NCBI GenBank assembly: GCA_964598255.1
Contig: CAZRBA010000086.1
Location: forward strand, 32,609-96,608
Length of the DNA: 64,000 nucleotides
DNA from: Caldithrix sp964598255
Lineage (GTDB): Bacteria; Calditrichota; Calditrichia; Calditrichales; Calditrichaceae
Direction: 5' to 3'
Of this stretch, positions 45,434 through 54,501 are shown one piece after another. Position numbers and translations under genes: made by a program. The stretch's first letter is position 1. Each line of letters begins with the position of its first letter. The notes below the pieces were generated by a model. That model was not told the DNA's origin and did not search any database. It was given only the letters and a program-made list of their open reading frames with translations.

Positions 45434-45786
45434 TGACAGCATCGAAACTGGCTAATAAAATTACGGAACTGGCTCTGGAAAAAAAAGGCAGACAAATCGT
45501 TAAAATCGACATTAAGGACATAACGGATTATGCCGATTATTTTATTGTAATTACCGGCGATTCCGGATTGCAAATCAAGGCCATTGTCGATCATATTGAA
45601 GACGAATTGGCCAAAGAAGGCATAAAAGCATACAGCAAAGAAGGATACGAATACCAACGTTGGGTATTGCTAGACTATGTTGACGTAGTTGTACACGTAT
45701 TTAATCAACAAGCAAGAGAATTTTACGGAATCGAGCGTTTGTACGCCGATGCGAAAATGGAATTTATCACGGACGAAAAGGCATGA
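45430..45786 (+). CDS. rsfS: Ribosomal silencing factor RsfS
   Basis: 118 residues (or 117 from the next ATG). Binds L14 of the 50S subunit and blocks subunit joining under starvation. Characteristic text: VKIDIKDITDYADYFIVITG, HIEDELAKEG, GYEYQRWVLLDYVDVVVHVF and YGIERLYADA. Starts inside the stop of the LytR_C gene and overlaps argS by 4 bases, so three genes are coupled. Confidence 0.95.
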   Translation: MMTASKLANKITELALEKKGRQIVKIDIKDITDYADYFIVITGDSGLQIKAIVDHIEDELAKEGIKAYSKEGYEYQRWVLLDYVDVVVHVFNQQAREFYGIERLYADAKMEFITDEKA

Positions 45787-47414
45787 CAACTCAAGAATTT
45801 ATCGTTCAAAAGTTAACCGACTTTTTACAAACAATTAATATTACCGACATCGAAATACATCTGGAAAAACCGAAAGAAAAAAAATTCGGTGATTTTGCAA
45901 CCAATTTGGCCCTGCAATTGGCTCGTCCTTTAAAGAAAAATCCCAGACAAATAGCCGAAGAGATCAAAGCATTTATCGGAACAAACCCGCGCTTTATTGC
46001 CAAAATCGAAATCGCTGGCCCAGGCTTTGTTAATTTTTACGCTGCCTCGGCAAACTTTTACACACAACTTGCCGAAATTTTAAAACAAAAAGAACACTTC
46101 GGGCAAAGTAATTTGGGTGCGGGCCAAAAAGCCCAAATCGAATTTGTCAGCGCTAACCCAACCGGTCCTTTAACCATCGGGCATGGACGTGGTGCCGTGC
46201 TGGGCGATACCATCGCACGACTGCTGCAAGCAGTCGGCTATCAGGTAACCCGTGAATATTACTTCAACAATGCCGGACGTCAAATGCGCATTCTAGGCGA
46301 ATCTGTCCGCTTGCGCTATCTGGAGCTTTGCGGCGAAAAAATCGACTTCCCCGAAGATTATTATCAGGGTGCTTACATCATCGACATCGCTCGCGACATT
46401 TACAACGAAAAGGGCAAACAACTCAAGAATGCCGATTACACCTATTTTAAAGACAAAGCGGAAGCCGTTATTTTTGCAGACATCAAACGAACCGTTAAAC
46501 GCCTCGGCTTCGAATTCGATGTGTTTTACAACGAAAAATCACTATACGACGAAGGTAAAATCAATTGGGTAATTGAAGGCCTGCGAGAAAAAGGGCTTAT
46601 TGCCGAACGCGACGGTGCCCTCTGGTTTTTAACCAGCAAACTCGGATTCGAAAAAGATCGCGTTATCATCAAAAGTAGCGGAGAACCCACCTATCGCTTA
46701 CCCGATATTGCCTATCATGTGGAAAAAATCAAACGCGGGTTCGATTTAATTATCGATATCTTCGGCGCCGACCATATTGCCACCTATCCCGATGTATTAG
46801 CCGCCGTTAAAGCCCTGGGTTACGATATCGATCGCATCAAAGTATTAATCCACCAATTCGTAACCCTAACCGAAGGCGATGAAGTGGTAAAAATGTCAAC
46901 CCGTAAAGCCAATTTTGTTACTTTGGACGAATTGATGGACGAAGTAGGCGTAGATGTTACCCGTTACTTCTTCCTCATGCGTAGCATGAGTTCACACTTA
47001 AATTTCGATTTGACCCTGGCAAAAAAACAATCCGACGAAAATCCGGTATTCTACATTCAGTACGCGCACGCCCGTATTTGCAGCATCCTAAAATTAGCCG
47101 AAGAAAAAAATATCCGTTTGCAGGAAATTCCCGAGCTTTCCGTGCTGCAAAAAGAGGAAGAAATCAACCTGATAAAACATTTGGCGCATTTTCCCGCAAT
47201 CATAACAGCCGCGGCGCAAAACTACGAACCGCATCGCCTGACTAATTATCTGTTCGATTTGGCAACGCTATTTCATAAATTTTATACAGAATGCCGAGTT
47301 ATCGGAGATGACCAACGTTTAACATTGGCCCGTTTGGCGCTGATTGATGCCACACGCCATATTTTGGCTAACGGGTTAAAACTTTTAGGGATTTCGGCCC
47401 CAAATCACATGTAA
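45783..47414 (+). CDS. argS: Arginyl-tRNA synthetase
   Basis: 543 residues, class I. HIGH-type motif in SANPTGPLTIGHGRGAVLGD. The KMSKS region is KMSTRKANF. An N-terminal tRNA-binding add-on domain (KKFGDFATNLALQLA) and a C-terminal DALR anticodon-binding domain (VFYIQYAHARICSI, then LFDLATLFHKFYTECRV) are both present. Coupled to rsfS; followed by a sugar kinase 18 bases on. Confidence 0.97.
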   Translation: MTTQEFIVQKLTDFLQTINITDIEIHLEKPKEKKFGDFATNLALQLARPLKKNPRQIAEEIKAFIGTNPRFIAKIEIAGPGFVNFYAASANFYTQLAEILKQKEHFGQSNLGAGQKAQIEFVSANPTGPLTIGHGRGAVLGDTIARLLQAVGYQVTREYYFNNAGRQMRILGESVRLRYLELCGEKIDFPEDYYQGAYIIDIARDIYNEKGKQLKNADYTYFKDKAEAVIFADIKRTVKRLGFEFDVFYNEKSLYDEGKINWVIEGLREKGLIAERDGALWFLTSKLGFEKDRVIIKSSGEPTYRLPDIAYHVEKIKRGFDLIIDIFGADHIATYPDVLAAVKALGYDIDRIKVLIHQFVTLTEGDEVVKMSTRKANFVTLDELMDEVGVDVTRYFFLMRSMSSHLNFDLTLAKKQSDENPVFYIQYAHARICSILKLAEEKNIRLQEIPELSVLQKEEEINLIKHLAHFPAIITAAAQNYEPHRLTNYLFDLATLFHKFYTECRVIGDDQRLTLARLALIDATRHILANGLKLLGISAPNHM

Positions 47415-47432
47415 AAACAAAGGAATTAAAAA

Positions 47433-48332
47433 ATGAGTTTGTTAGTTGTCGGCTCCATTGCCTATGATACCGTAGAAACCCCTTTTGGCAAAGTTGAAGA
47501 CTCTTTAGGCGGATCGGCCCTGTATTTTAGCGCCGCCGCCAGTTTGTTCGGACCGGTAAATGTTGTCGGAGTGGTTGGCTCCGATTTCGATGCTTCCAAA
47601 ATTTCATTCCTGAAAAAACGCGGCGTTAACCTCGACGGGCTGTACATGGAAAGCGGCAAAACATTTCGCTGGGGTGGACGCTACTACGAAGATATGAACA
47701 AACGCGAAACATTGTTTACCTATTTGAATGTGTTCGAACGTTTTCAGCCCCGAATCCCCGAAACCTACCAACATTCCGAATACATTTTTTTGGCTAATAT
47801 CGATCCCGAACTGCAACTGCAAGTACTCGATCAAATAGAAAAACCCAAATTGGTTGTTTTGGACACAATGAACTTTTGGATTAACGGAAAACGGGCAAAG
47901 CTCGAAACCGTGCTGAAACGCAGCGATATTATTGTTGTGAACGATCAGGAAGCACGCGAATTAACCGGCGAATTCAATTTGATCAAAGCAATAAAACGCA
48001 TTGTGGAACTGGGGCCCAAAAGCGTTATCGTCAAAAAAGGCGAACACGGTGCCATGTTATACCATGCACAAAAATTCTTCTTTGCTCCTGCATTTCCTCT
48101 GGAAAAAGTGGTAGATCCTACAGGCGCCGGAGATAGCTTTGCCGGCGGATTTATGGGCTATATTGCCCAAACCGACAAAATCGATTTTAATACATTGAAA
48201 AAAGCCATCATTTACGGAAGCACCATTGCCTCTTTTAATGTGGAAGACTTTAGTTTTAATCGTTTAAAAACATTAACAATGGAAGAAATCGAACAGAGGG
48301 TAAAAGCATTTAAAGAGCTAACCACTTTTTAA
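47433..48332 (+). CDS. PfkB-family carbohydrate/nucleoside kinase
   Basis: 299 residues. The N-terminal MSLLVVGSIAYDTVETPFG and GGSALYFSAAASLFG give the sugar-site region. The C-terminal DPTGAGDSFAGGFMGYIA holds the catalytic Asp and anion hole of the PfkB/ribokinase fold. Similar bacterial proteins are annotated as adenosine or sugar kinases; the substrate cannot be assigned. It closes the LytR_C-rsfS-argS operon and converges on the receiver-kinase gene 1 base away. Confidence 0.88.
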   Translation: MSLLVVGSIAYDTVETPFGKVEDSLGGSALYFSAAASLFGPVNVVGVVGSDFDASKISFLKKRGVNLDGLYMESGKTFRWGGRYYEDMNKRETLFTYLNVFERFQPRIPETYQHSEYIFLANIDPELQLQVLDQIEKPKLVVLDTMNFWINGKRAKLETVLKRSDIIVVNDQEARELTGEFNLIKAIKRIVELGPKSVIVKKGEHGAMLYHAQKFFFAPAFPLEKVVDPTGAGDSFAGGFMGYIAQTDKIDFNTLKKAIIYGSTIASFNVEDFSFNRLKTLTMEEIEQRVKAFKELTTF

Positions 48333-48333
48333 T

Positions 48334-49527
48334 CTAATGCGATTCGGCATTAATGATAATAGTAAAAATACTTCCTTTGCCCAAAGTACTCTCTACGATA
48401 ATTTCACCGTTATGCGCTTCAACAATCTCCTTAACCATCGGCAGACCGACTCCTATACCACCGCCCATAAATTCCGTCTTGGAAGTAAAATGGTGTAATT
48501 CGTTCTGCACTTCGTAAAACGGCTCGAAAATGTAATGAATTTTATCATGGGGAATTCCGATACCCGTATCGATAACAGAAATAAAAACCTGATTTTTATT
48601 TTGCTCATACTTGGTGCGAATTAATACATTGCCGCCCTCTTTCGTATATTTTAACGCATTCTGAACAAGTTCGGTCAACGCTTTTTCCATCTTGTGCGGG
48701 TCAATAACCGCAATAGGATCGCTATCATCTAAACGATACATAAGCTGAACTTTACGCAGGACAAACAATTTTTTCATTTTCTTAAAAACATGCAAAACCA
48801 GCCCGTTAACTCGGACACGCTTTTTATTCAAATGCCCTGTGTAATGCGACAAAATGGAAAGATCGTGCATATTTTCCACCATTTCGGCCATTTCGTTAAT
48901 GGTGGACTTAATGATCTTCATATATTCTTTTACGGATTCGGGTACATGGCCTTCCAAATCCATTTCCAGTAAGTCAAAATACCCTTTTAATACCGCAATA
49001 GGCGTGCGTAGTTCATGATTGGTAATGGTGATAAATTTGTTCTTCATATCATTCAGTTTGCTTAGCTCTTCATTTAAGCTACGCAACTCTTTATTCTCTT
49101 TTTTGGCATTTATCGTCTGAATACAGCGGTTTAGCACAATACGCACATGTTCAAACGATACCGGTTTGGTGATGTAATCGAATGCCCCTTGTTTCATAGC
49201 TTTTATGGCATTTTCGATTGTGGCAAATCCGGTAATAACAATTACCTCCGTATCCGGATAATTTTTTTTGATTAAACGCAGAGTCTGCAATCCGTCCATT
49301 ACAGGCATATTCAAATCCGTAAACACGATTTGGTAAGGTTGCTTTTTTAACTTGCCCAAACCTTCCATTCCGTTTTCAGCCGTGTCAATTTTGAAACCCA
49401 AAAATTCAAACATATCCACATAACTTTCCCGTACCTCGGGCTCATCTTCAATAATCAAAATTTTAAACGGATTCGGCTCCGATTTATCCGTAGCAACCGG
49501 TTGCTTTATTTTTACTTCGGCTTCCAC
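48334..49527 (-). CDS. Soluble receiver-histidine kinase (REC-HisKA-HATPase)
   Basis: 397 residues with a GTG start, GGAG 9 bases upstream inside the previous gene. The receiver at 22-140 has phospho-Asp71 (TDLNMPVMDG). A coiled coil leads to the DHp domain with His171 in TNHELRTPIAVL. The ATPase has LVQNALKYTKEGG, VIDTGIGIPHDK and GGGIGVGLPMVKEIVEAH. No membrane segment or sensor domain, so it likely relays a signal from another kinase. Three bases downstream of a 68-aa protein with a pseudo-DHp sequence. Confidence 0.93.
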   Translation of the reverse strand: MEAEVKIKQPVATDKSEPNPFKILIIEDEPEVRESYVDMFEFLGFKIDTAENGMEGLGKLKKQPYQIVFTDLNMPVMDGLQTLRLIKKNYPDTEVIVITGFATIENAIKAMKQGAFDYITKPVSFEHVRIVLNRCIQTINAKKENKELRSLNEELSKLNDMKNKFITITNHELRTPIAVLKGYFDLLEMDLEGHVPESVKEYMKIIKSTINEMAEMVENMHDLSILSHYTGHLNKKRVRVNGLVLHVFKKMKKLFVLRKVQLMYRLDDSDPIAVIDPHKMEKALTELVQNALKYTKEGGNVLIRTKYEQNKNQVFISVIDTGIGIPHDKIHYIFEPFYEVQNELHHFTSKTEFMGGGIGVGLPMVKEIVEAHNGEIIVESTLGKGSIFTIIINAESH

Positions 49528-49530
49528 GAA

Positions 49531-49737
49531 TTAATTACTCCTTATTTCCTGCGGAACATTGATAATCAATTCCCTAATGCGTTCCAATTCTGCGTTAATG
49601 CGGTCAATATATTCGTTAGTTTTCATGTTTTTCGATTCCAGGGTTTCCTCCAGCAAAAATACCGATGTATTCAAAATGCTTAATCGTGTGCGCAAACTTT
49701 CTAATAAACTTTCATAATCTTTGATTAAATTTTCCAT
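49531..49737 (-). CDS. 68-residue DHp-like small protein without phospho-histidine
   Basis: The ATG at 49737 has AAGGA 10 bases upstream; longer starts (49755, 49911) lack support. Two predicted helices: residues 4-33 and 38-60. The first contains SLRTRLSILNTSVFLLEETL, which lines up with the H-box of the neighbouring kinase (NHELRTPIAVLKGYFDLLEM) but with Glu in place of His and Arg in place of Pro. It may heterodimerise with the kinase. The gene precedes the kinase by 3 bases in one operon. Homology is inferred by eye. Confidence 0.6.
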   Translation of the reverse strand: MENLIKDYESLLESLRTRLSILNTSVFLLEETLESKNMKTNEYIDRINAELERIRELIINVPQEIRSN

Positions 49738-49926
49738 CTTTCCATGATCCTTCATAACGAATCGATCGTTTAATTTCCTTTGTAATAGTGTTCGACATGA
49801 AGATTTGAATATTAAATAAATTCCATGAAAAGTGATACAAAATCGCCATTTGGCTGTTTTTTGCATTTGGATATTTTTTTTTGCAAAATAGTATAAGTGG
49901 AACGGAGTCAAACAGGGGAGATAAAA

Positions 49927-50952
49927 ATGGAACGGTCATCTATGATCCCGGCCAAATGGTGGGAACCCGCAGAAAACAAACGGGTTATTTGCACTCTTTG
50001 TCCGCGCTATTGCAATATTCCCGAGGGGAAAATTGGCTTCTGCTTTGTGCGTCGCAATGTAGATGGCAAATTGTATTCAACCGCCTACGGAAGGCCCACC
50101 GGCTTTGCCGTCGATCCCATCGAAAAAAAACCGTTAAATCACTTCTTCCCAGGCACAACTATTTTGAGCTTTGGAACCGCTGGTTGCAATTTGGGATGTA
50201 AATTTTGCCAGAACTGGACCATGAGCAAAGCACGTCAGGACGAGCAAAATTCCTTGTACGTTACCCCGCAAGAGGTGGTTCGTCTTGCTCAAAAATATAA
50301 TACCCCCTCCATTGCTTTTACCTACAACGACCCGATTATTTTCGGAGAGTACGTTATGGATATTGCGCATATCGCCAAAAAGGTAGGCATTCACACCGTA
50401 ATGGTCACAAACGGTTATATCGATAAAGAAGCGCGCAAACAAGTATTTAAAAACATTGACGCCGCCAATGTAGACTTAAAAGCCTTTAGCGAAGATTTTT
50501 ACTACCGCTTGACCAACGGGCATCTTCAACCTGTTTTGGACACACTAATATGGCTAAAAAATGAAACCGATGCCTGGATTGAGATAACCAATTTAATCAT
50601 ACCTCACGAAAACGATTCCGCCGACGAAATCAAGCGCATGTGTGAATGGATTTTAGAAAATCTGGGGAACTCGGTACCTTTGCATTTTACCGCTTTCCAT
50701 CCGGATTTTAAAATGACGAACTACCCGCCTACTCCCTATGCCACATTGCGCAAGGCCCGAGAAATTGCTTTAAAATGCGGCCTAAATTATGTGTATGTGG
50801 GTAACGTACACGATCCCGAAGGACAAACGACCTTCTGTCCAGGCTGCGGGCGCGCCCTGATTAAACGCGATTGGTACAGCATTCCAGAAATTCATCTGCA
50901 AAACGGCAAATGTCCTTATTGCACCCAGACAATATCCGGACGCTGGCAATGA
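49927..50952 (+). CDS. AmmeMemoRadiSam-system radical SAM enzyme (PflA-like)
   Basis: 341 residues from the ATG at 49927 (GGGAGA upstream). ICTLCPRYCNIPEGKIGFC is a Cys-rich N-terminal module and GTAGCNLGCKFCQNW gives the radical SAM CxxxCxxC. IAFTYNDPIIFGEYV and VMVTNGYIDKEA are typical of the AmmeMemoRadiSam/YjjW-like group. The C-terminal CPGCGRALIKRD and CPYC add further cysteines. Usual partners (AMMECR1 and MEMO) are not in the window. The substrate is unknown. Confidence 0.9.
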   Translation: MERSSMIPAKWWEPAENKRVICTLCPRYCNIPEGKIGFCFVRRNVDGKLYSTAYGRPTGFAVDPIEKKPLNHFFPGTTILSFGTAGCNLGCKFCQNWTMSKARQDEQNSLYVTPQEVVRLAQKYNTPSIAFTYNDPIIFGEYVMDIAHIAKKVGIHTVMVTNGYIDKEARKQVFKNIDAANVDLKAFSEDFYYRLTNGHLQPVLDTLIWLKNETDAWIEITNLIIPHENDSADEIKRMCEWILENLGNSVPLHFTAFHPDFKMTNYPPTPYATLRKAREIALKCGLNYVYVGNVHDPEGQTTFCPGCGRALIKRDWYSIPEIHLQNGKCPYCTQTISGRWQ

Positions 50953-51089
50953 AAGGCAAACAATACAAACAAAACAATCTCCGAGCTTTTTCCCCCGTCG
51001 GCTTTCTGGTAGGTTGGCAACTTCGTTGGCTAAATCGGCGGAATTTTAGTAATTTAACCCTTTGTATTTTAAGCTGATTTGAGGCATTT

Positions 51090-52133
51090 ATGGCATTTAA
51101 TCGTATTTTGCTTGTACAAACCGCTTTTTTAGGCGATACCATCTTAGTTACCCCGCTCATTCGGGCTGTCCGCTCTCTGTTTCCCGATTCGCAGATCGAT
51201 ATTCTGGTTATTCCGCAAACAGCCGGTGTTTTGCAAAATAACCCGCATTTGAACAAAATCATATTATTCGACAAAAGAAGAGATAAAAAATCCGCCTTTA
51301 CACATACCCTTAAACGGCTTAAAAACGAACATTACGATTTGGCCATTACCGCACATAGTTCCTTTACCACCGGTTTGCTTTTAAAACTGGCCGCCATTCC
51401 GCAACGCATCGGTTTTGATCGAAATCCCATTCGTTTTTTTTTAACGCAAACGGTACCCGTCCCTTCAACCGGCCATACCATCGAAAAAAATTTGGCTTTA
51501 TTAAAACCTTTCAGCCATCGTAAATTTCCCATACAAACGGAAATTTTCCCATCGCATAAAGAAAAATATCTGGCACAAAATTTACTGCAACGTTTAAATG
51601 CCGATCGCCCCAAAATTGCTATTGCTCCGGGTTCGGTTTGGCCCACCAAACGTTGGCCTAAAAACTACTATGCCGAACTGATCAAAAACATCAAAAACGA
51701 ATTTTCTCTGATCTTCATCGGCAGTCAGGCCGAACGCGAACTATGTACATGGATTATTGAGCAGGCGGGAGCGCAAGCAGCAATGAACCTGGCAGGCGAA
51801 CTTTCGTTACTGCAATCGGCCGCTGTAATCGAACGTTGCGATTTGATGCTCTGCAATGACAGCGGCGCCTTGCATTTGGCCAATGCCATGCAAACCGACG
51901 TTTTTGCTTTTTTCGGACCAACCGTTAAAAAATTCGGATTTTACCCGTTCAGGCCAAACGACTTTGTTTTTGAAATACCTCATTTATCTTGCCGCCCTTG
52001 CGGCAAACACGGCAGCCAAACATGTCCGCAAAAACATTTTCGTTGTATGTTGGAAATTATACCGTCAACCGTAGAACAAAAAATAAGAGAGCGCTTTTCT
52101 GTAAACACCAAGTCCGGTCTTTATTTTAAATAA
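51090..52133 (+). CDS. ADP-heptose:LPS heptosyltransferase-like GT9 glycosyltransferase
   Basis: 347 residues. Pattern of family GT9 (WaaC/WaaF): LLVQTAFLGDTILVTPLI at the start, IAPGSVWPTKRWPKNYYAEL in the middle, NLAGELSLLQSAAVIERCDL, then NDSGALHLANAM and FFGPTVKKFGFYPF. It should add heptose or a related sugar to the lipid A core, suggesting an LPS-bearing outer membrane. GAGG precedes the ATG. Confidence 0.92.
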   Translation: MAFNRILLVQTAFLGDTILVTPLIRAVRSLFPDSQIDILVIPQTAGVLQNNPHLNKIILFDKRRDKKSAFTHTLKRLKNEHYDLAITAHSSFTTGLLLKLAAIPQRIGFDRNPIRFFLTQTVPVPSTGHTIEKNLALLKPFSHRKFPIQTEIFPSHKEKYLAQNLLQRLNADRPKIAIAPGSVWPTKRWPKNYYAELIKNIKNEFSLIFIGSQAERELCTWIIEQAGAQAAMNLAGELSLLQSAAVIERCDLMLCNDSGALHLANAMQTDVFAFFGPTVKKFGFYPFRPNDFVFEIPHLSCRPCGKHGSQTCPQKHFRCMLEIIPSTVEQKIRERFSVNTKSGLYFK

Positions 52134-52297
52134 TCCCTTTACGTGTTCCCTATACTTGGCACAAACACCTTGTTACCAAAGCCAAATTGGCAGCTTCGCA
52201 CTGCGTGCAAACCGACTATTTTCTAAAATAGCATGTACAAATGCTTTAACCGATTCGAACTTTAATGACCGTGCATACAACTTAGTGGCTTGCCAGA

Positions 52298-53464
52298 TTA
52301 ACCGTCGCTCTTTTGCGAAGAAGGAAATCTCATTTCCCTTAAAAATTGCCGTACCGAAGCCGCATCCCGCAATTCCACAATGCGGGCATACGGTTGCTCC
52401 ATGCCTTCCGTACAATTACGGCACATTTCAACGGAGCGACGATTTGTTAATATTTTCCTGCGAAAAGCCATGTATTTTTCATTCTTAAAAATGCTTTTAA
52501 ACGGTTGGTTCTCAGCAAACAAAAAAGCCATGGCATATTCCGCATCTTTGTCAAAGCAACACGGGCTCACCGAGCCATCCCAATTAATGGTGGCATTCAG
52601 CCACAAGCGTTTGCAAAAATTAGGTAATTTGCTTTTGAGTTTAAAAGTCGTACCGTCAAACTCATAACGCGTAAAATCCGTATCTTGCGGCAAATATTCC
52701 AGCCCCTGTTGAGCGGAATAAATTTGCACCGTTTTAAACGCAATACGTTCCACATCGTTCTTTTGCGCAATTCGAACAATATCAGCCAATTCCCGCTGAT
52801 TGTGTTTAAACACCAAAAACTGCAACTCAATCATGGGACGCGGGCTCTTCAGTTCCCGTTTGGCCCGCGCCAAATTTTCCAATCCTTGCATTACCGTGTT
52901 AAAGTTGCCCCCCACCCGATACTTGGCATAGGTTTGCGCATTGGTGCCGTCCAATGAAAAAATAATCTGGTCTAGCCCCGACCGCACAATTGCGCGGGCA
53001 TCTTCCGCAGAGCGAATAAAATGGCCGTTGGTAGAAGTTTGGGTCATCATGCCATATTGCTTGGCATAGGCCACCATGTCTAAAAATTGCTTGTTTAAAA
53101 AAGGTTCACCTTGATTCCAAAATTGAATTTGGTACACATAAGGCCCGATGTCATCGATGATCTTTTTAAAATTTTGCAAGTCCAGTCGCCCGCGCGGACG
53201 CGCCATATCGCCGTTTCCCGAAGGGCACATAGGACACTTGAGATTGCAGATATTGGTAGGCTCAATCATTACGACCGGCGGAATTCCCCAGACAATCGGC
53301 TTTTTAAGCGCTTTGGAGATATTCATCGAAAGCAGTATCTTTAGCAAATTCAAAATACGCCGCGGTGTGTGCGCTACCTTAAACACAAACAGCGACCGCA
53401 ATGCAGCTTTAAACGGCACCACGCTCAGTGTAAGGCGATCCAATATTCCAACTTTCATACGCAT
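52298..53464 (-). CDS. Radical SAM/SPASM-domain protein
   Basis: 388 residues. An N-terminal helix is followed by EPTNICNLKCPMCPSGNGDM with the CxxxCxxC cluster motif. The partial TIM barrel includes YQIQFWNQGEPFLNKQFLDM and IIFSLDGTNAQTYAKYRVGG. The C-terminal SPASM domain has NWDGSVSPCCFDKD and MCRNCTEGM. SPASM enzymes modify peptides or sugars. Lying in a run with a flippase-like protein and a glycosyltransferase on the same strand, it may act on an envelope glycan or lipid, which is inference. Confidence 0.9.
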   Translation of the reverse strand: MRMKVGILDRLTLSVVPFKAALRSLFVFKVAHTPRRILNLLKILLSMNISKALKKPIVWGIPPVVMIEPTNICNLKCPMCPSGNGDMARPRGRLDLQNFKKIIDDIGPYVYQIQFWNQGEPFLNKQFLDMVAYAKQYGMMTQTSTNGHFIRSAEDARAIVRSGLDQIIFSLDGTNAQTYAKYRVGGNFNTVMQGLENLARAKRELKSPRPMIELQFLVFKHNQRELADIVRIAQKNDVERIAFKTVQIYSAQQGLEYLPQDTDFTRYEFDGTTFKLKSKLPNFCKRLWLNATINWDGSVSPCCFDKDAEYAMAFLFAENQPFKSIFKNEKYMAFRRKILTNRRSVEMCRNCTEGMEQPYARIVELRDAASVRQFLREMRFPSSQKSDG

Positions 53465-53483
53465 TGTCCCAATTCTTCGCCAT

Positions 53484-54440
53484 TCATTTGCTCTTCTTCT
53501 TTTTTAATAACTGTTTTTTTCCATGCGCATACAATCGTCCGGAAACCTGCCGAAACGTTTGTCCCGCCTCCTTAAAATGATGTTGTTTTTGATAGATAAA
53601 AAACACCCCCACAACGGCCGGAACAATGGCATTAATGACAAAAACCAACAATGCAATACCCACCGCAGCCGCAGCCGGAATGCCATATTGCTTTAACATC
53701 ACCGCAGCAATTCCTTCGCGCACACCAAGTCCGGAAATGGATACCGGAATTAATCCGGCCCCCCAAATGTAAATGACGGTAAGCAACGTTTGGTCGAAAC
53801 GAATACGATGTACGTCATTCAGAAGAATATAATATTGGAAAATAAGGCAAACAAAAACCCCCAATGAAAAAAGCAAAGCCTTTAAAAAAATCCGATGATA
53901 ATTCACTTCTTTTTCTTGAAAACGCCGTAACAAACGCGTACGCGACAAAGCCGGTAAAAACGGATAAACAAGAATTAGCGCGGCCAAAATCCCCCAAAAA
54001 ATCCAGCGATACTGCGGAAAAAGAAAAGGCAGCCCCCCTAATACCAACAATGTTTTAACATAGGTCTGAAAAAATTTTTCAATGGCGAAAGCCATTACTT
54101 TGCCGCTTTTTCGACCAGGTAATAAAAAAATTTTAGAAATTTCGGCATGCCCACCTGGTAAAAGCAAACGGAACGTAAAACCGGCAAAAAAAGAAGGGAT
54201 CAAATCATTGGTTTTAAAGTCGCTGGATTGTTGCTCAACCAAAAATTTCCACCGCTTGTATTGGACAAAAAGATTCACAACGGCAATGACCAGCACCGCC
54301 GTTATGGTTGTCCAGTGAATTGACAACAGCGTTTGCACCATTTTTTGGCGGTTAATGCGGGACAAAATCCAAACCAAAAGTGCAATGCCTACGGAATATT
54401 TCAATAAAAAAGTTAATTTTTGCTTGAGCATGGATTTCAT
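53484..54440 (-). CDS. YbhN/LPG-synthase-TM-type flippase-like membrane protein
   Basis: 318 residues with about eight transmembrane helices. Sequence landmarks: GIALLVWILSRINRQKM, WKFLVEQQ, FRLLLPGGHAEISKIFLLPG and IPVSISGLGVREGIAAVML, matching the UPF0104/LPG_synthase_TM family. Members are related to the flippase part of MprF. Located 19 bases upstream of the SPASM gene and 61 downstream of the glycosyltransferase, so probably one operon. Confidence 0.88.
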   Translation of the reverse strand: MKSMLKQKLTFLLKYSVGIALLVWILSRINRQKMVQTLLSIHWTTITAVLVIAVVNLFVQYKRWKFLVEQQSSDFKTNDLIPSFFAGFTFRLLLPGGHAEISKIFLLPGRKSGKVMAFAIEKFFQTYVKTLLVLGGLPFLFPQYRWIFWGILAALILVYPFLPALSRTRLLRRFQEKEVNYHRIFLKALLFSLGVFVCLIFQYYILLNDVHRIRFDQTLLTVIYIWGAGLIPVSISGLGVREGIAAVMLKQYGIPAAAAVGIALLVFVINAIVPAVVGVFFIYQKQHHFKEAGQTFRQVSGRLYAHGKKQLLKKKKSK

Positions 54441-54501
54441 TAAGTCGCCGTCTCCGCTTTATCATTAAAGATAACTCATATTACAATTTAGCCATATTTT
54501 C

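Noticed and set aside
52152..52175. TTGGCAC followed by TTGTTACC, sigma-54-like
   Set aside because: The spacing between GG and the second element is 12 bases rather than 10, and no gene starts in the right place and orientation.
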